64,000 bases of DNA, from the NCBI GenBank assembly GCA_021292165.1, contig CM037877.1:209230715-209294714 (forward strand), written 5' to 3'. This document shows, one piece after another, positions 11,853 through 22,815 of the stretch. Numbering within the stretch: the first letter of the stretch is position 1; each line of letters begins with the position of its first letter. The notes under the pieces were generated by a model. That model worked only from the letters and a program-made list of their open reading frames with translations, was not told the DNA's origin and made no database searches. A program made the translations under genes and the position numbers. This stretch comes from Shinisaurus crocodilurus (Eukaryota; Chordata; Lepidosauria; Squamata; Shinisauridae).

Positions 11853-11982
11853 CTCTGCTTAAGCACCAAATTAGAGTGACATCTCTCCTCAGGTGGGAAA
11901 GATGATTTTGAAAAATGACTGCCTTTTCTTTTCTAACTTCCCCTCTCTGATATTCCCTGTCTGCAGATGCACTGCCCAGGAC

Positions 11983-12128
11983 CAGGGCTTTTTTTCTGGT
12001 GGAACTCACCGGAACTGAGTTCCAGCACCTTTTCTTCTATTAATTGCATTACAATTTAATCGCCATCTACTCCCGAGGAAATGTAATCCAAGAGTTCCGG
12101 TACCTTTTTCTCCAGAAAAAAAGCACTG
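11983..12128. mobile_element. hAT MITE with perfect 8-bp TSD
   Basis: The duplication cccaggac is found at 11975-11982 and 12129-12136. The ends are CAGGGCTTTTTTTCTGG and the reverse complement of CAGTGCTTTTTTTCTGGAG, and the arms repeat 'gagttccggtacc'-type sequence. Clean evidence for a 146-bp non-autonomous hAT insertion. Confidence 0.85.
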
Positions 12129-12139
12129 CCCAGGACACT

Positions 12140-13640
12140 TACCATATGAAAACCTTGTTCCAGTTATCATCAGATACAGAAATCTCACAATCTAGCTGTC
12201 ATTGCCAAGATAAAAGAAGTTTCCCACAACTACTCAGATCTATTCTCAGCTGAAAAAGCTAGTACAGCTTCGCTGTCACATGATGGGCTATTGAACTCAA
12301 TGGAGATTTGACAGTTTGCTGTGCATATGGTGTAAAAATTGAGACCAATTCTGATGTCTGCATGTTTTGTACATCTAGAATGGTTTCCTTGAATCATATC
12401 TTAACCCCATGCCAAGATTGTCTTCTCTGTATGCAACCTATTATGTGTCCTTTTCATATGCACATTGGTATTTGGTTGACATCTCAGTTCAGTTAAATTG
12501 CATGTTTGTAGTTTCTTAAGGCTCCAAAGCTTGAAACAAATATTCAAGCAAACTTTGGACCTATCAAATTAAAAAATATAATTACTGTGAGTCTGAGAGG
12601 GAAAGGTACATTAATAAAAGGTACATTAATTAAAAAGGTACCTTAGGCCTAATTTTGTTAACTGCTAGCACTCAAGATTTTATATTAGGCAGAATCATTG
12701 GTATGGATGTGTCTTAATTTGTCTAACAAATATAGACAATGGAATATAATATGATATATTCACTTGTAATGTTTTGAATCTCACTGTGATGATGCATACA
12801 CACACACACACACACACACACACGGCTATCTTGGTTTTTAAAATATTTGATGCTTAATGTTTATATCCTTCTATCTGCATTGGCAAATCTGTCTGCAGTT
12901 AGCTCCTCCTGGGGCCCTACCTGTGAAGAAGAAGAAGAAGAGGAGGAGGAGGAGGAGGAGGAGGAGGAGGAGGAGGAGGAGGAGGAGGAGGAGGAGGAGG
13001 AGGGGGTCACTGGCTTCAGTCCCTGTAAAAATCCATGGAGCTTAGTACTGATTTACACCAAATGGGGATCTGGCGCACTGTGCTGCCAAGTGGATTGTCT
13101 TTCCCCATCCCGCTATTTTACTTAACAGGCGGTGGCATTGCCCTTTCATCCATCCCCTGTGAGAAATTACAGGCATTACGCTCTGTGTATGCTGTCTGCA
13201 GCCATGCACGTCAATTTCAACCTCCTCCCACCAATGGGTATGCTATGTGCAGCTGGTTTCTCTGATATTGCACATGGCGTTCAAGAACATCAACCCCACC
13301 CTGTCATTAATTCCTATTGAGCATCACCCCCCCCCCAGAAGCCCATTTGAACTTAGTTTTCTTTATATAATTAGTTCCCTTTTAATTATTTCCTAGAAAC
13401 AGTGAGCATCTTTCATATTTGGGACTCCCAGCAGCTTTTAACAGCTGAGGATCATGTCCCCAAAATTAACATGCAAATATGCCCTAAGTTATTCTTTTCC
13501 AGGTTTGAAGTTCTATCTCCATGTTGTGGCCACAGAGAGTTCATATTCGTATTTTCTGTTGACAGCGATGTGTTTCACAATCCAGGGATATATAGTAGTG
13601 TGCCTGGCTGCTTCTTTTCTCCCAATGTGTTGTTGTTGTC
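12140..13640. other. Unassigned sequence with microsatellites
   Basis: Contains (AC)n at about 12798-12824 and a long (GAA/GAG)n at 12924-13003. The latter yields spurious poly-Glu and poly-Arg frames. The stretch 13380-13560 is AT-rich and unique, with an ATGCAAAT octamer near 13471. No exon was recognised. Confidence 0.5.
12924..13003. repeat. (GAA/GAG)n microsatellite
   Basis: Roughly 26 purine triplets, five GAA followed by pure GAG. Purine-only strand asymmetry of this length can form triplex DNA. Confidence 0.95.
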
Positions 13641-13644
13641 ATCG

Positions 13645-13693
<49 letters not shown>

Positions 13694-13694
13694 G
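13630..13694. repeat. (TGT)n then (CAT)n microsatellite
   Basis: Short TGT run followed by about 16 CAT triplets. Poly-Ser and poly-His frames across it are artefacts. Confidence 0.95.
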
Positions 13695-13771
13695 GCTATT
13701 TGATGAGCCATCTCCTACCCTAGGTTTAGTGCTATTTATTCTGAAGTACAGTATATGTTCATGTAAGTGTC

Positions 13772-13836
13772 TGTGACATTTTATTTATTTAAAATCTTTA
13801 TTGGCCGCCTTTCAGGAGGCAAGGAATATTACATAA
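13772..13836 (-). mobile_element. L2/MIR-type 3' tail fragment
   Basis: The plus strand reads 'tttatttatttaaaatcttt...ggccgcctttc', the reverse complement of the 'ggcggcc...aataaataaa' tail shared by L2 and CORE-SINEs. Confidence 0.5.
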
Positions 13837-14029
13837 TTTAACTGTGATGGGGATGGATGGTATACCAACAACTCTTTTATCCTACCCAAAAATTATTATG
13901 CGAGACCTGTCAAGTGTTAAGCCTTCCTATCTTCCTAACCCTAAATCCATGCTACCAAGGAGCCCATATTTTAGGGTGTTGGTATTGGCCAAGTGTTGGT
14001 TTAGAATCTTCTAAAAAAGCAGATACACA

Positions 14030-14296
14030 ACCGTCGGCCATACCATTAGGCAGAGTGAGGCAGTTGCCTCTGGCACCAGAAACTGGGGGCAGGGAGGGGG
14101 CAAGGTTTTGCAGGAAAGAGTTTCATATACTGCCCTGCACCCCCTAAACTGCTTCCAGATGTGGTGGAAGGCACTGTTGCATTGACTGTATTGAACTAAG
14201 ATTCATCTGCTAATCCAGTTGGCTTCTGTCTGTGGAAAGGGGAAGAGGTCATCTTGTCCTTTGCCTCAGGCAGCAAAATGTCTTTGGCCAGCACTG
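14030..14296 (+). mobile_element. hAT non-autonomous element, 'accattaggcag' family (copy 1)
   Basis: Flanks gatacaca (14022-14029) and gatactca (14297-14304) match 7 of 8. The interior has 'accattaggcagagtgaggc', 'gcaccccctaaactgc', 'ttgcctcaggcagcaaaat' and ends 'ggccagcactg'. Sister copies lie at 17.48 and 63.65 kb. Confidence 0.75.
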
Positions 14297-14524
14297 GATA
14301 CTCAGCTCTTTAAAAGAACATCTCTCCAGTTCCTTCATATATATATGTTAGATGAACACATGTATGTGCATGGACATGTGCCCTATAGCATCCATCATAA
14401 CATTCTATTCTTTTATATCCTCCAGACAAATATGAAGAGCAAGGGTCAATTAAAAAATATATGACAGGTTTATATATTAAGAAAAATATCTCATCCATGA
14501 AAGAAGATGGCCCAAACTGAACAA

Positions 14525-14755
14525 CAATAGTGCTTAGTATTTTTATATACCATTTTTCCTACATGCTCAAACTGCTTCACATACATTGTCTCTGGAATTC
14601 TATAAAAGGCTGTACAGCAAGCCAACATTATTATCCCCATATTACAGAGAGAGAAGTCAGAGAGGCTAAGAGAGAATGGTTTGCCTAAGGATGCCCAATG
14701 ACTCAAGTCTGAGTTAAAATCTGAATCAGGGGACCTTCGGCCCATAGCTCATGCT
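14525..14755 (-). mobile_element. MIR-type SINE, diverged
   Basis: The plus strand carries 'ttatccccatattacagaga' and 'gcctaaggatgcccaatgac', the reverse complement of the MIR CORE region. Boundaries are approximate. More diverged than the copy at 11.6 kb. Confidence 0.7.
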
Positions 14756-15409
14756 CTTCTCACAAAGCATGAAAGCAACAAACAAATATTGTTGACAAGA
14801 ATTCACTGTATTTTATAGGAATGTTTAATTCATTGTAATCTCTTTGTGCTAACTCTAAGTACAGAATGTGTTCTTAGATCCGGGGTCAAGGGAGCTTGCC
14901 ACAGGTGGGTTGGTTGGTTCATGGAAGAGCCCACCAACCCTCTTTAACTCAGGAGGAGATGGACCTTCACAAGGGTGTTCCTGAAGTTAGCTGTATGCCT
15001 GGGTATGTTAGGGAGATGCCCTCTTGCAGTTGGGTGAATGATCTGTGTTTAGGTCTGAAGCTACGTCTTCAGTTAACCTGCATAGATGTCTGCTTAAGAT
15101 AAGGAACTAGAGTTAATGTTAGGTAGAATACTATAGTACAGATATTTTACATAGTTGAGCATAGAGATCCAGGGAGAATGAGAAGCCCGCTAAACATGAT
15201 CATCTAATCTCTGCCATCCATGCCTGCCAGTTAAGTAAATAAATAATAATATATCTTAATGATGACTGTTCTGTTGGGAAGAATTAGACCTTTAGCTTTA
15301 AGAATATACAAGCCATGCTTTTATGCTTTTAGTCATCCTAATTGTATTGTATGTGGTGATATGTCTTGCTTGTTTCATCATTGCAAAAATTTGTTATTCT
15401 CTAAGGGTG

Positions 15410-15860
15410 CAATCCTATGACCACTAAATGCTGTCTAGACTGCCATAGGATAGGTCAGAGTCCCAGCTCTGACCTCAGAAATGCTTTCTGAGGTCGGAGC
15501 TGGGAGTCTGACCGCAGAGCAGCCTCCCTCTGCCCTCGCAGCCAGCGAGGTTCTTTCCATGCCGGCTGCAGCTCTGAAGTCGCAAGTGTGACTGTGGGGA
15601 CATTCAGGGGGGGGGGAGTGAGGCTCTGCCAGGATACGATGTATCCTGGCAGGGCCTCAACCCCTCCTCCTCATGAGCAGGGGCAAAAGACATAGACAGC
15701 CAAAACCAGCCATCTATGTCTTTTGCAGAGCAAGGGAAGTGTGGAGGCAATCCTTGCCTCTGTGCTCCTCCTGAACTCAGTTGGATGCCTGTAATCCTCC
15801 AAGTTCAGAGAGTTATGGGCAGCCACATTAGATGGCGTTGCCCGACTGTTTGAGCAATAG
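15410..15860. mobile_element. Multi-hairpin repeat element
   Basis: Begins AGGGTGCAATCCTATG, the same terminus as the MITE at 1.07 kb, then carries three successive inverted repeats: 15453-15513 (29-bp arms, 27 matching), 15620-15658 (18-bp arms, 17 matching) and 15683-15726 (14-bp perfect arms). No coding content. The right end is not defined. Confidence 0.5.
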
Positions 15861-16505
15861 ATATATATTTTGTGGTATCACTTTGTCTTATCTGGCTTGA
15901 AGAGTGAGTCAAGGACCACTACCCATAAATTAACTCTTGATACCCAGCTTAACCAGTTGAGATTTAATTACTCATCTGCAGACTGGTTAGGGACTGTCCA
16001 TATCAGTATACCATAATTTCTCTCCTGGCCAGGTTAGCCACAGGTTCACCTGTTCAGTTAAGGGAAATAAGCTAGTTGGATGGAGCAAGTTTGTTTTACC
16101 CATCTCACTCTAAACTACTATGGACCCCAGCTTGCTTAAACAGGCTGATTATGGAAGCTGTGCACACCCATCTTTCTTGAAGTAAAATGTCTTTGAATGT
16201 TATTTAAATAACTTAAACTCTGCTGTAGTTCTGAGGATTAGCATACGGGCATTTCCAGATGGCAACTGCTCTGTGCCACAGCAGCAACTAAAAGGGAAAG
16301 TACTCCCTAGTCCAGGGGTTTGGCACGACTGTTGATAAGTCTTGCACCAGAGATGCCAGGACTTTCATACCCATACAGCTGGTCCATATTGACTAGCAGC
16401 CAACCAGCCATCAGTGCAAGCCCCAGGTGTGTTTGGAGAATGTCAGGAGTGCTGGCTCAGCACGTCTGACATTTCCATGCCCTTCTGCTTGGGAGCCCCC
16501 TAAGT

Positions 16506-16630
16506 CAGGGATGGGGAATGTGCAACTGTCCGGATCTTGTTGGACTGCAACCCCCTTTGGCTATGCTGGCTAGGGCCAACGGGAGTTTCAGTCCAACAAT
16601 GTCTGGAAGTGCACACATTCCCCATCCCTG
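16506..16630. mobile_element. hAT MITE, CAGGGATGGGGAATGTG family, perfect TSD
   Basis: The perfect duplication ccctaagt is at 16498-16505 and 16631-16638. Termini are CAGGGATGGGGAATGTG and its reverse complement. The 125-bp palindromic core resembles the 'cagccttccccaacc' family ('gttggactgcaacc', 'gtttcagtccaac') but the ends differ. Confidence 0.9.
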
Positions 16631-17448
16631 CCCTAAGTGATCCTAAGACATTTCCTGGCTATGATACTATGATTGCAAAGTAAATGCAACACACTCCAGT
16701 CTCCTAGCAGTTCATCCCCATGGCACAAAGTGCTTCTGGAGATCTTAAAGAGAAACTAAATGCATTTTCTGTCCTGAATGGGTCATTGACTACTGTAATG
16801 ATATTTGTCTTCATGTTTTGCTTCTGTTTCCTAAATTCCATCTCTTTCAAAAAAAAAAAAAAGATTGGCAGCAACTTTGAAGGGCTCCTTGGGATGAGGC
16901 ATGCAGGATGGATGTTGCATGAAATAAATTTGTGCTGGGCTATCTATACATATGCAACAGAAACTGCCACTGACTCTGATCCCAGGAACGTTGGTGTGTA
17001 GATATGCAGTAATTCCACTGAATTGCAGGTACCTTCTTGCCTAGCTAGTCTTCTCTATTTATTCTTCCACCATCTCCATCTTGCTGAGCTGTTGCTATCA
17101 TTCACTCACATAATTCAATTCTGTTGCAAGTCATTTCTTGTTTCTTAAAGCCTGAAGTCATGAGGCTCATAATCAACTTGAGAGAATTTTGGTGTTGACA
17201 TATATCATTTATAGAAGTAAAATTCTCTGCCTGATTCTAGCAGAGAAACACTGCAAAATGTGATTGCTATCTAACCCTGAGGGCCAACAAACCTAAATCA
17301 CATTAGAAATCGCCTCACTTTATTCATCTGTAACTCCCACAATTTGTAAGCCAGTCTAAGCAACACCCTGAAAATCTTTTCTGATAAAAGGACCTACCTA
17401 AGTTTTATATGGATGTAGAGCTTATCTTTTGATTTCACCAAACACACA

Positions 17449-17478
<30 letters not shown>
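17449..17478. repeat. (CA)n microsatellite
   Basis: CA run directly abutting the hAT element that follows. The same CACACACA motif resumes on the element's other side. Confidence 0.9.
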
Positions 17479-17483
<5 letters not shown>

Positions 17484-17752
17484 CCAGCCCTACCATTAGG
17501 CAGAGTGAGACAGTTGCTTCAGGCAGCAGATGCAGGGGGAAGTGGCGACAAGGTGCAGGAGGAGAGAGCTGTGGGCTGCCCAGGCTGCCCTGCATCCCCT
17601 AAACTTGCCTGCTGCCTTCAGGTGTGCTGTAGGATGCTGTCCCATTGCCACTATTGATCAACTGCCAGTCCAGTTGGCTTTTGTATGTGGAATGGGAGAG
17701 GGCGCCATCTTGATCTTCACCTCAGGCGGCGAAATGACTTGGCTCAGCCCTG
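17479..17752 (+). mobile_element. hAT non-autonomous element, 'accattaggcag' family (copy 2)
   Basis: The left part reads 'cggccagccctaccattagg' and the right part 'ggcggcgaaatgacttggc' then 'tcagccctg'. It lies inside a CA repeat: cacacaca precedes it and follows it at 17753-17760. That matches an 8-bp duplication within the microsatellite, although repeat slippage makes it ambiguous. Confidence 0.75.
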
Positions 17753-18144
17753 CACACACAAACTCATAATCTCTGTCCTACACTTATTCCTTCACAAAAT
17801 ATATCAAGTCTGTTGGATCTTTATCAACCATTTGGTAAGCATTAATTTAAACCCTTTCTTTGCTGGGTGAGTACATGGAGAACTTTGCATGCAGCCTTTA
17901 GGATATTGGTGGTTCTTCTACCAGGAGTGCTCTTCCACTTTGCCTTGCCTCCATTACCCTCCCAACATTGGAGAAAATAGTCCAATACCTACCCATCAGT
18001 TCTGTCATTGGCTTCCATCTTTAAACGGATGGAAAGATCACAATGCTTCTTCTTCTGCAAGCCCCAATGAGGGAAAGAAGGGGACTGGGGATCTTAAAAA
18101 GTCACTTCTTTTTAGTGCTGGCCAGTCCTCTGAAAGTTTTAATG

Positions 18145-18507
18145 CTGGGGTGCAAAACCTCAAGCATGCAGGCCAAATCTGGCCCACCTGAGGTCTCACT
18201 TTGGCCCTCCAGGGTTCCCCTGAAGGCCATGTCCCTTCCCATGGCCTCACCTCCTTTCCCCTGACCACCATTTGGTGGTTTCACAGCTTTTGTGCAGTCC
18301 CCCCACCCTGATTCGAAAAGGTTAAATGCTTCTCCTATGGCTTTGTTACAGGCAGTAAGAGCTTTAAGCTAAAATATTGCTCCTGCCCCTTTTGCCTTTG
18401 GCCCCGCCCCCTTCCCCTTCTGCCCCACCCACCCCTGAAATGCGGCCCCTGAGAGTTTCTCCAAAATGGAATTTGGCACTTGGGCTGAAAGAAGTTCTGC
18501 ACCCCTG
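18145..18507. mobile_element. hAT non-autonomous element with 8-bp TSD
   Basis: Flanks ttttaatg (18137-18144) and ttttaaag (18508-18515) match 7 of 8. Ends are CTGGGGTGCAAAACCTCAAG and the reverse complement of CAGGGGTGCAGAACTTC. The interior is C-rich and non-coding ('tttggccccgcccccttcc'). A degraded relative appears to end near 26,878. Confidence 0.8.
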
Positions 18508-18741
18508 TTTTAAAGGGTGGGAAAGTGAAGGAGCTGCCCCATCCAGTCCAAGTGGGTGGGCTATGTGTGGCTGGGATGGAGAAACGGAGAATGAAATAGT
18601 CAAGCTCAGCAAGCCACTCTGACCCGAAGGGCAGGAGGTGGGCTGCTCCTTCCTTAGCTGCTGCTTGCAGGATCTCCAACATCACTACCACCCTCTTGCC
18701 CTGCTCCATTCCTACTAGGCTCTGCTGTTGGAGGGGGGAGG

Positions 18742-18746
<5 letters not shown>

Positions 18747-18788
<42 letters not shown>
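18747..18788. repeat. (GA)n microsatellite
   Basis: About 20 GA units following a short GGGA-rich stretch. Confidence 0.95.
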
Positions 18789-18789
<1 letters not shown>

Positions 18790-18941
18790 AAGCTTCCAGG
18801 AGGGAGCAGAGCCTAGGTACCTTCCACCAGCTTAAATCTGTAGTTCACTCCCAGAATTACTCACCCCAATTCCACCATTTGCAAGTGCCTCACACCTTCC
18901 CAGGGGATCCACCCCACAGTTTGAGAACCTAGGCCAGCCTT

Positions 18942-19012
18942 CGCCAACCTGGTGCCCTCCAGATGTGTTGGACTACAGCTCCCAGCATCCCCCAGCCAGC
19001 ATGGCTCGGTGG
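18942..19012. mobile_element. hAT-type palindromic MITE, left half
   Basis: 'cagccttcgccaacctggtg' to 'cagccagcatggctcgg'. The right arm is absent. Confidence 0.7.
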
Positions 19013-19429
19013 GGTGCGGGGAGAGGGAGAAGAAAGCTTATGCCATACTAGGAATGGTGTCTACCAAAGGATACTGAAGTATGGGGTGGTGGTGGGGTGG
19101 TGGTGGGGGTGTGCTTTTACCAGAAAAGGAAGGAATTAAAATATGTGATCATTATTCAGTGTCATGCGTACCTCATTCAGTTGCTTTCCAAATCTACTAC
19201 TCCATTTCCAACTTTTGGAGCGGGGGGGGGGGGGGAGATGCAAAATTGATTTCCGTAGACCTCCCTGCAAGCACAATCTGCAGCCCTCCTGCTGTTTTGT
19301 ATCAGCAGCAAAGTAATGGGTACCATTTTTCACATGGCAGAGGTAGCATTCACTGGCACTGGTGCATAATCAGAGAGGGAGACTCTGGGTATGATAAGTT
19401 ATCACCTTTAAACATAAACAGGTCCTGTT

Positions 19430-19800
19430 AATTTAACTTCCATTTAAAACAGAAAATGGCACAGGAGGAAATTCAGCGCTTGCCAAATAGAAAAGGACAA
19501 ATTCAGTCAAGCTGATGATAGAGAATTTATCTGGGGAGCATCCAGGGTGGGTGGGGGGGGTGGAGGGATGGTGTGTGTTACAAATAAAGCAGGAGGCAAC
19601 AAAAAATTAAAATGCCATAAAGATGTCTGGAGAGCGTCACTGAAATCCGGTTTGTCTTATTTAAATAGTAGCTTAATGAAAAGGAAGGCACTACAGAAAA
19701 GCTCAGCCCTGGAATATGACTCTCCCGGGTAATCTAGACACAGTTTGCAGCACAACAGGCATTTGGAGCAGCTCAGGTTTAGGATGGTGTCAGAGGGGGA
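19430..19800. other. Unique AT-rich block, possible conserved element
   Basis: No repeat was recognised. AT-rich words such as 'gatgatagagaatttatc' and 'cttatttaaatagtagctta' give it the look of conserved non-coding DNA. Impression only. Alignment to other amniotes would decide. Confidence 0.2.
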
Positions 19801-20049
19801 TTCTATTAAACCTGATAGCATCGCAGTGGAGCTGACTCAGGAACTGGCTTGCTATTCCGTAACAGTGCCAGAGACACAGCGGCTATATCTCTACTAGGCA
19901 AGCTGAATAGCAACAACAGACTTCACAGTCTACCCTGGGTTTAGGTCCCTGCTGAGTGGACCTTGTAATGCTAACAAACGTCTCTTTCCTCTGGGCCAAG
20001 TTACCGGTAGATGTGATGGTCATGGACCTACACATCAGAATCCCTCTAA

Positions 20050-20180
20050 CAGCCTTCCCCAACCTGGTGTCCGCCATATGCTTTGGAATACAACTCCCAT
20101 CCCATCATCTCCAACTATTACCTGTGCTGATGGGACTTGCAGTCACAAACATCTGGAAGGTACTAGGTTGTGGAAAGCTG
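20050..20180. mobile_element. hAT-type palindromic MITE, complete with TSD
   Basis: Flanks ccctctaa (20042-20049) and tcctctaa (20181-20188) match 7 of 8. Ends are CAGCCTTCCCCAACCTGG and the degraded complement 'aggttgtggaaagctg'. Confidence 0.8.
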
Positions 20181-20636
20181 TCCTCTAAAGCACCAAGATT
20201 GGGGGGGGGGATGGAGATGGGAAAGCACAGCATGGGGAATGGGCAAGAAAACAACCCTTCCCCTGCTTATGTTGCCCCTATCCTACATCGCTTCTCCTCA
20301 GCCATTTTTCTTCTAGTGGAGATCTGTGACAAGACTGGGGAGGTGCAATTTTGGAGAGAAAGTGGGGGTGGGTGAAAAAAGACTCAGCTTCCCCTCCTGT
20401 CTGCCTAAGCTGCATTTTAAATATCCCCCTAATCTTCCCCATTTCCATTCCACCCCCAACCTTCATAGCGGTCCAGCATATTTTGTGATGGGTCATCATG
20501 CTACTGTCAGGTCTAGTTTGGCACTCTGTTGAGTAGCTGTTCAGAAAAATAAAATAAGTAAGTCTGAAACTGGGAAAACAAAGCTTGTGTATTCGGGCTC
20601 ATAGTTGGAAATTAAACAGTACTTATAGGCAACAAT

Positions 20637-20666
20637 GGAAGGAAGGAAGGAAGGAAGGAAGGAAGG
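20637..20666. repeat. (GGAA)n microsatellite
   Basis: About seven GGAA units. Confidence 0.9.
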
Positions 20667-20729
20667 GGTACTATCAGTGAGTTGAGCTGAAATGCCTCCT
20701 GCCACCTGATAAATCGAATTACTATTCTT

Positions 20730-21099
20730 AAGTGCTGGCTCCAAGTTTTGGAAGGCCCTTGGGCAAGACACCTTCAATGGGTGCTCTCCCTCAGTGAACC
20801 TACCTCCTCATCACCATTATTGCCAACTGTTGGTGCTGCTCCTCTATCTCATCTTTGCTACCACCTATTTGCATGCCAGGCAGACAGCCAGTGAGCAAGC
20901 AGGCAGTGGCAGCTCGTCCGCCTCCTTCTCGCCACCTCTACTGTTTTCTTTCTCATCGCTTCTGGGCCAGAGTGAGAGGTGGGTGAACAACCAGGTTGCA
21001 ATAGTGAAGAAGAGGAGGGGACTCTTGTCAGTGCCCACCCTGCTGGGCTGTGGGCCCTCCGCAGGTACGCAGCCATGCTGTCCCTTGACACCAGCCCTG
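20730..21099 (+). mobile_element. hAT-type non-autonomous element, family X (copy 2)
   Basis: Flanks ctattctt (20722-20729) and ccattctt (21100-21107) match 7 of 8. Starts 'aagtgctggctcc', ends 'ttgacaccagccctg', opposite in orientation to the copies at 4.64 and 34.47 kb. Confidence 0.75.
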
Positions 21100-21671
21100 C
21101 CATTCTTCATAAAAATAGCTTGCCTTGGATCGTGAGAGTATAAACTCTGGATCATTGCACAAAGATTACTTGTGTGCTAATTTTAAAAAAGTATCTTGAG
21201 TATACATCCTGGCTTTGTAAATTTTAAACACATAGGTGAACCACAGAGATTTTAGTTTTAAAAAATAGATTACACAAAACTGAAATTATCAGGAGGAAAT
21301 CCCACCCCAGCAACAATGGAAGTCGTCCCCCCAAAGCAAACTGGTTTAGAAAAAGGATTTTCTCAGGAGCACAGCAGGGTATAAAAGGGTTAAATTCTCC
21401 ATCCCAGACTGTTCTGACCTGTTAATTATCAAACCAGTCCCAACCCCGCCCCCTATGCAATTTACATTTTTTTTTAAACAACAACAACAACACATTAAAC
21501 GGAAACATATATTTAACATCACATACAGTTTGGCCTGCCTAGAGTTAGGCTGCTGAAGCAAAACCAATGAAAAATTACAAGGACATCACTTTGGCCAGCT
21601 GTTTTCACCCACAGTGCAATCCTATGCATGCTTACTCAGACATAAGTCCCACTGAGTTCAATGGGGCTTAC

Positions 21672-22560
21672 CAGGGATGTTGAAGAGTCCTTGGTCTCGA
21701 GTCACGAGTCGAGTCCCGAGTCTTTGGACCCGAGTCTCAAGTCCGAGTACTTGGTCCAAAATGGTGACTCACGAGTCACTCCCAAAGCTGACTCCACGAA
21801 TCCCTATTAAAATCAATGGGGGGTTTTCCCAACAAAATAAGGCTACTTCAGATGTGTGGTTTAAATAAATTCTAGGCACAAGTGTGCCTTTTTATTTCAA
21901 AACTCTGCAACTGATTTTGGCAAGAACAGACCAGGCAGAAAAACCCCAGGCAGGCAGAGGAGGCTGGGAACCCCAAACAGGCAGGCAGAGGCAGCCAAAC
22001 CCAAAATGTGTGAAAGGTTGCATTTTAGGAAAATGATTTTAAAAAATAAACTTGCTGTACTTCCTAAAACTTATCCATGTTGCATTTGAGGAACATGATT
22101 TTTTCTAAATGTTTGGCCCCCATTCTGGAACGTGAGATCTCATCACAATTCCACCCTCACTGAAGTGAACACCCGCTCCACTGGTGATGAACTTGCTGGA
22201 ACTAGAAACACACTCAGAGCAGCCACACAGAGTAATCTCAGGTCCTTCTTCTGCCTCTCCCAAGTACGCAACACATCAATCAAATTAAATCTTGACACAC
22301 TGTTGGGGCTGCACTCCTGGTAGCTGTCCATAGTGGCCGAGCAGCGGCACACCTCGCTTCCATGCGCTCTTTGCCGGCAATCATGCTCCTCTCCACTCCT
22401 TCTGGCACAGCCCAGGGATGTTGAAGAGTCCTTGGTCTCGAGTCCCGAGTCGAGTCTCGAGTCCCATTAAAAATATTGGGACTCGAGTCCAAGTCGAGTC
22501 AGAGGGGGGACTCAGTCCGACTCACGAAGTCGAGTCCTCGAGTCCGAGTCCCCATCCCTG
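21672..22560 (-). mobile_element. hAT transposon with GAGTC-rich ends and transposase remnant
   Basis: Ends CAGGGATG...CATCCCTG are flanked by gggcttac (21664-21671) and gggattac (22561-22568), 7 of 8 identical, the duplication size of hAT elements. Both subterminal zones are packed with GAGTC/CGAGTC words in both orientations (about 21,690-21,790 and 22,430-22,555), probably transposase binding sites. A second copy of the left terminus ('cagggatgttgaagagtcc') sits internally near 22,412. The coding remnant at 22,143-22,352 gives the orientation. Probably an internally deleted derivative of an autonomous element. Confidence 0.85.
22143..22352 (-). pseudogene. hAT transposase C-terminal fragment
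   Basis: An open stretch of 69 codons ends in a segment reading LCVAALSVFLVPASSSPVER and then VF. This fits the hAT family C-terminal dimerisation domain, in which 'vPATSAxSERxFS' is the signature. In the autonomous enzyme this domain oligomerises transposase and helps form the catalytic core with the upstream DDE residues. Only the C-terminal part remains: no BED zinc finger, no first catalytic aspartates, and a fragment about a tenth of a normal transposase. It lies inside matching hAT ends with an 8-bp TSD. It could not encode an active enzyme. Confidence 0.75.
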
Positions 22561-22696
22561 GGGATTACCCCCAAGTAAGTGTACATAGGATTGCATTCTA
22601 AGCTTCCCAATAAACTGCATTCTGGTTTCTCTCATCTAACAAACACCTTGGAATAAAGCATGTTATTCAGACACACAATTTAGCATGGCTTTTGAG

Positions 22697-22815
22697 CGCA
22701 ATCCTATAGCATGTTTGACAGAAAGAAGTCCTGCAACTCTCAGCATTCTCCAGCCAGCTATGTTGACTGGAGCATCCTGGGAGTTGTAGGACTTTTTCTG
22801 TCTAAACATGCGGCA
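22697..22815. mobile_element. Palindromic MITE, gcaatcctat family variant
   Basis: 'gcgcaatcctatagcatgtt' at left and 'ctgtctaaacatgcgg' at right, with inverted arms 'gaagtcctgcaactctcagc' and 'gggagttgtaggacttt' around a central 'ccagctatgttgactgg'. Close to the element at 1.07 kb. Confidence 0.65.

Larger units (their letters stand above)
21612..22598. mobile_element. MITE ('gcaatcctatgcatgcttac' family) split by an hAT insertion
   Basis: The left half 21612-21671 reads 'agtgcaatcctatgcatgc' then 'aagtcccactgagttcaatg'. The right half 22561-22598 reads 'ccaagtaagtgtacatagga' then 'ttgcattct', its inverted counterpart. An 889-bp hAT element lies between the halves. Uninterrupted or partial relatives lie at 27.96, 32.70 and 54.59 kb. 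Confidence 0.8.

Noticed and set aside
12847..13125. Poly-glutamate and poly-arginine frames
   Set aside because: Produced entirely by the (GAA/GAG)n microsatellite.
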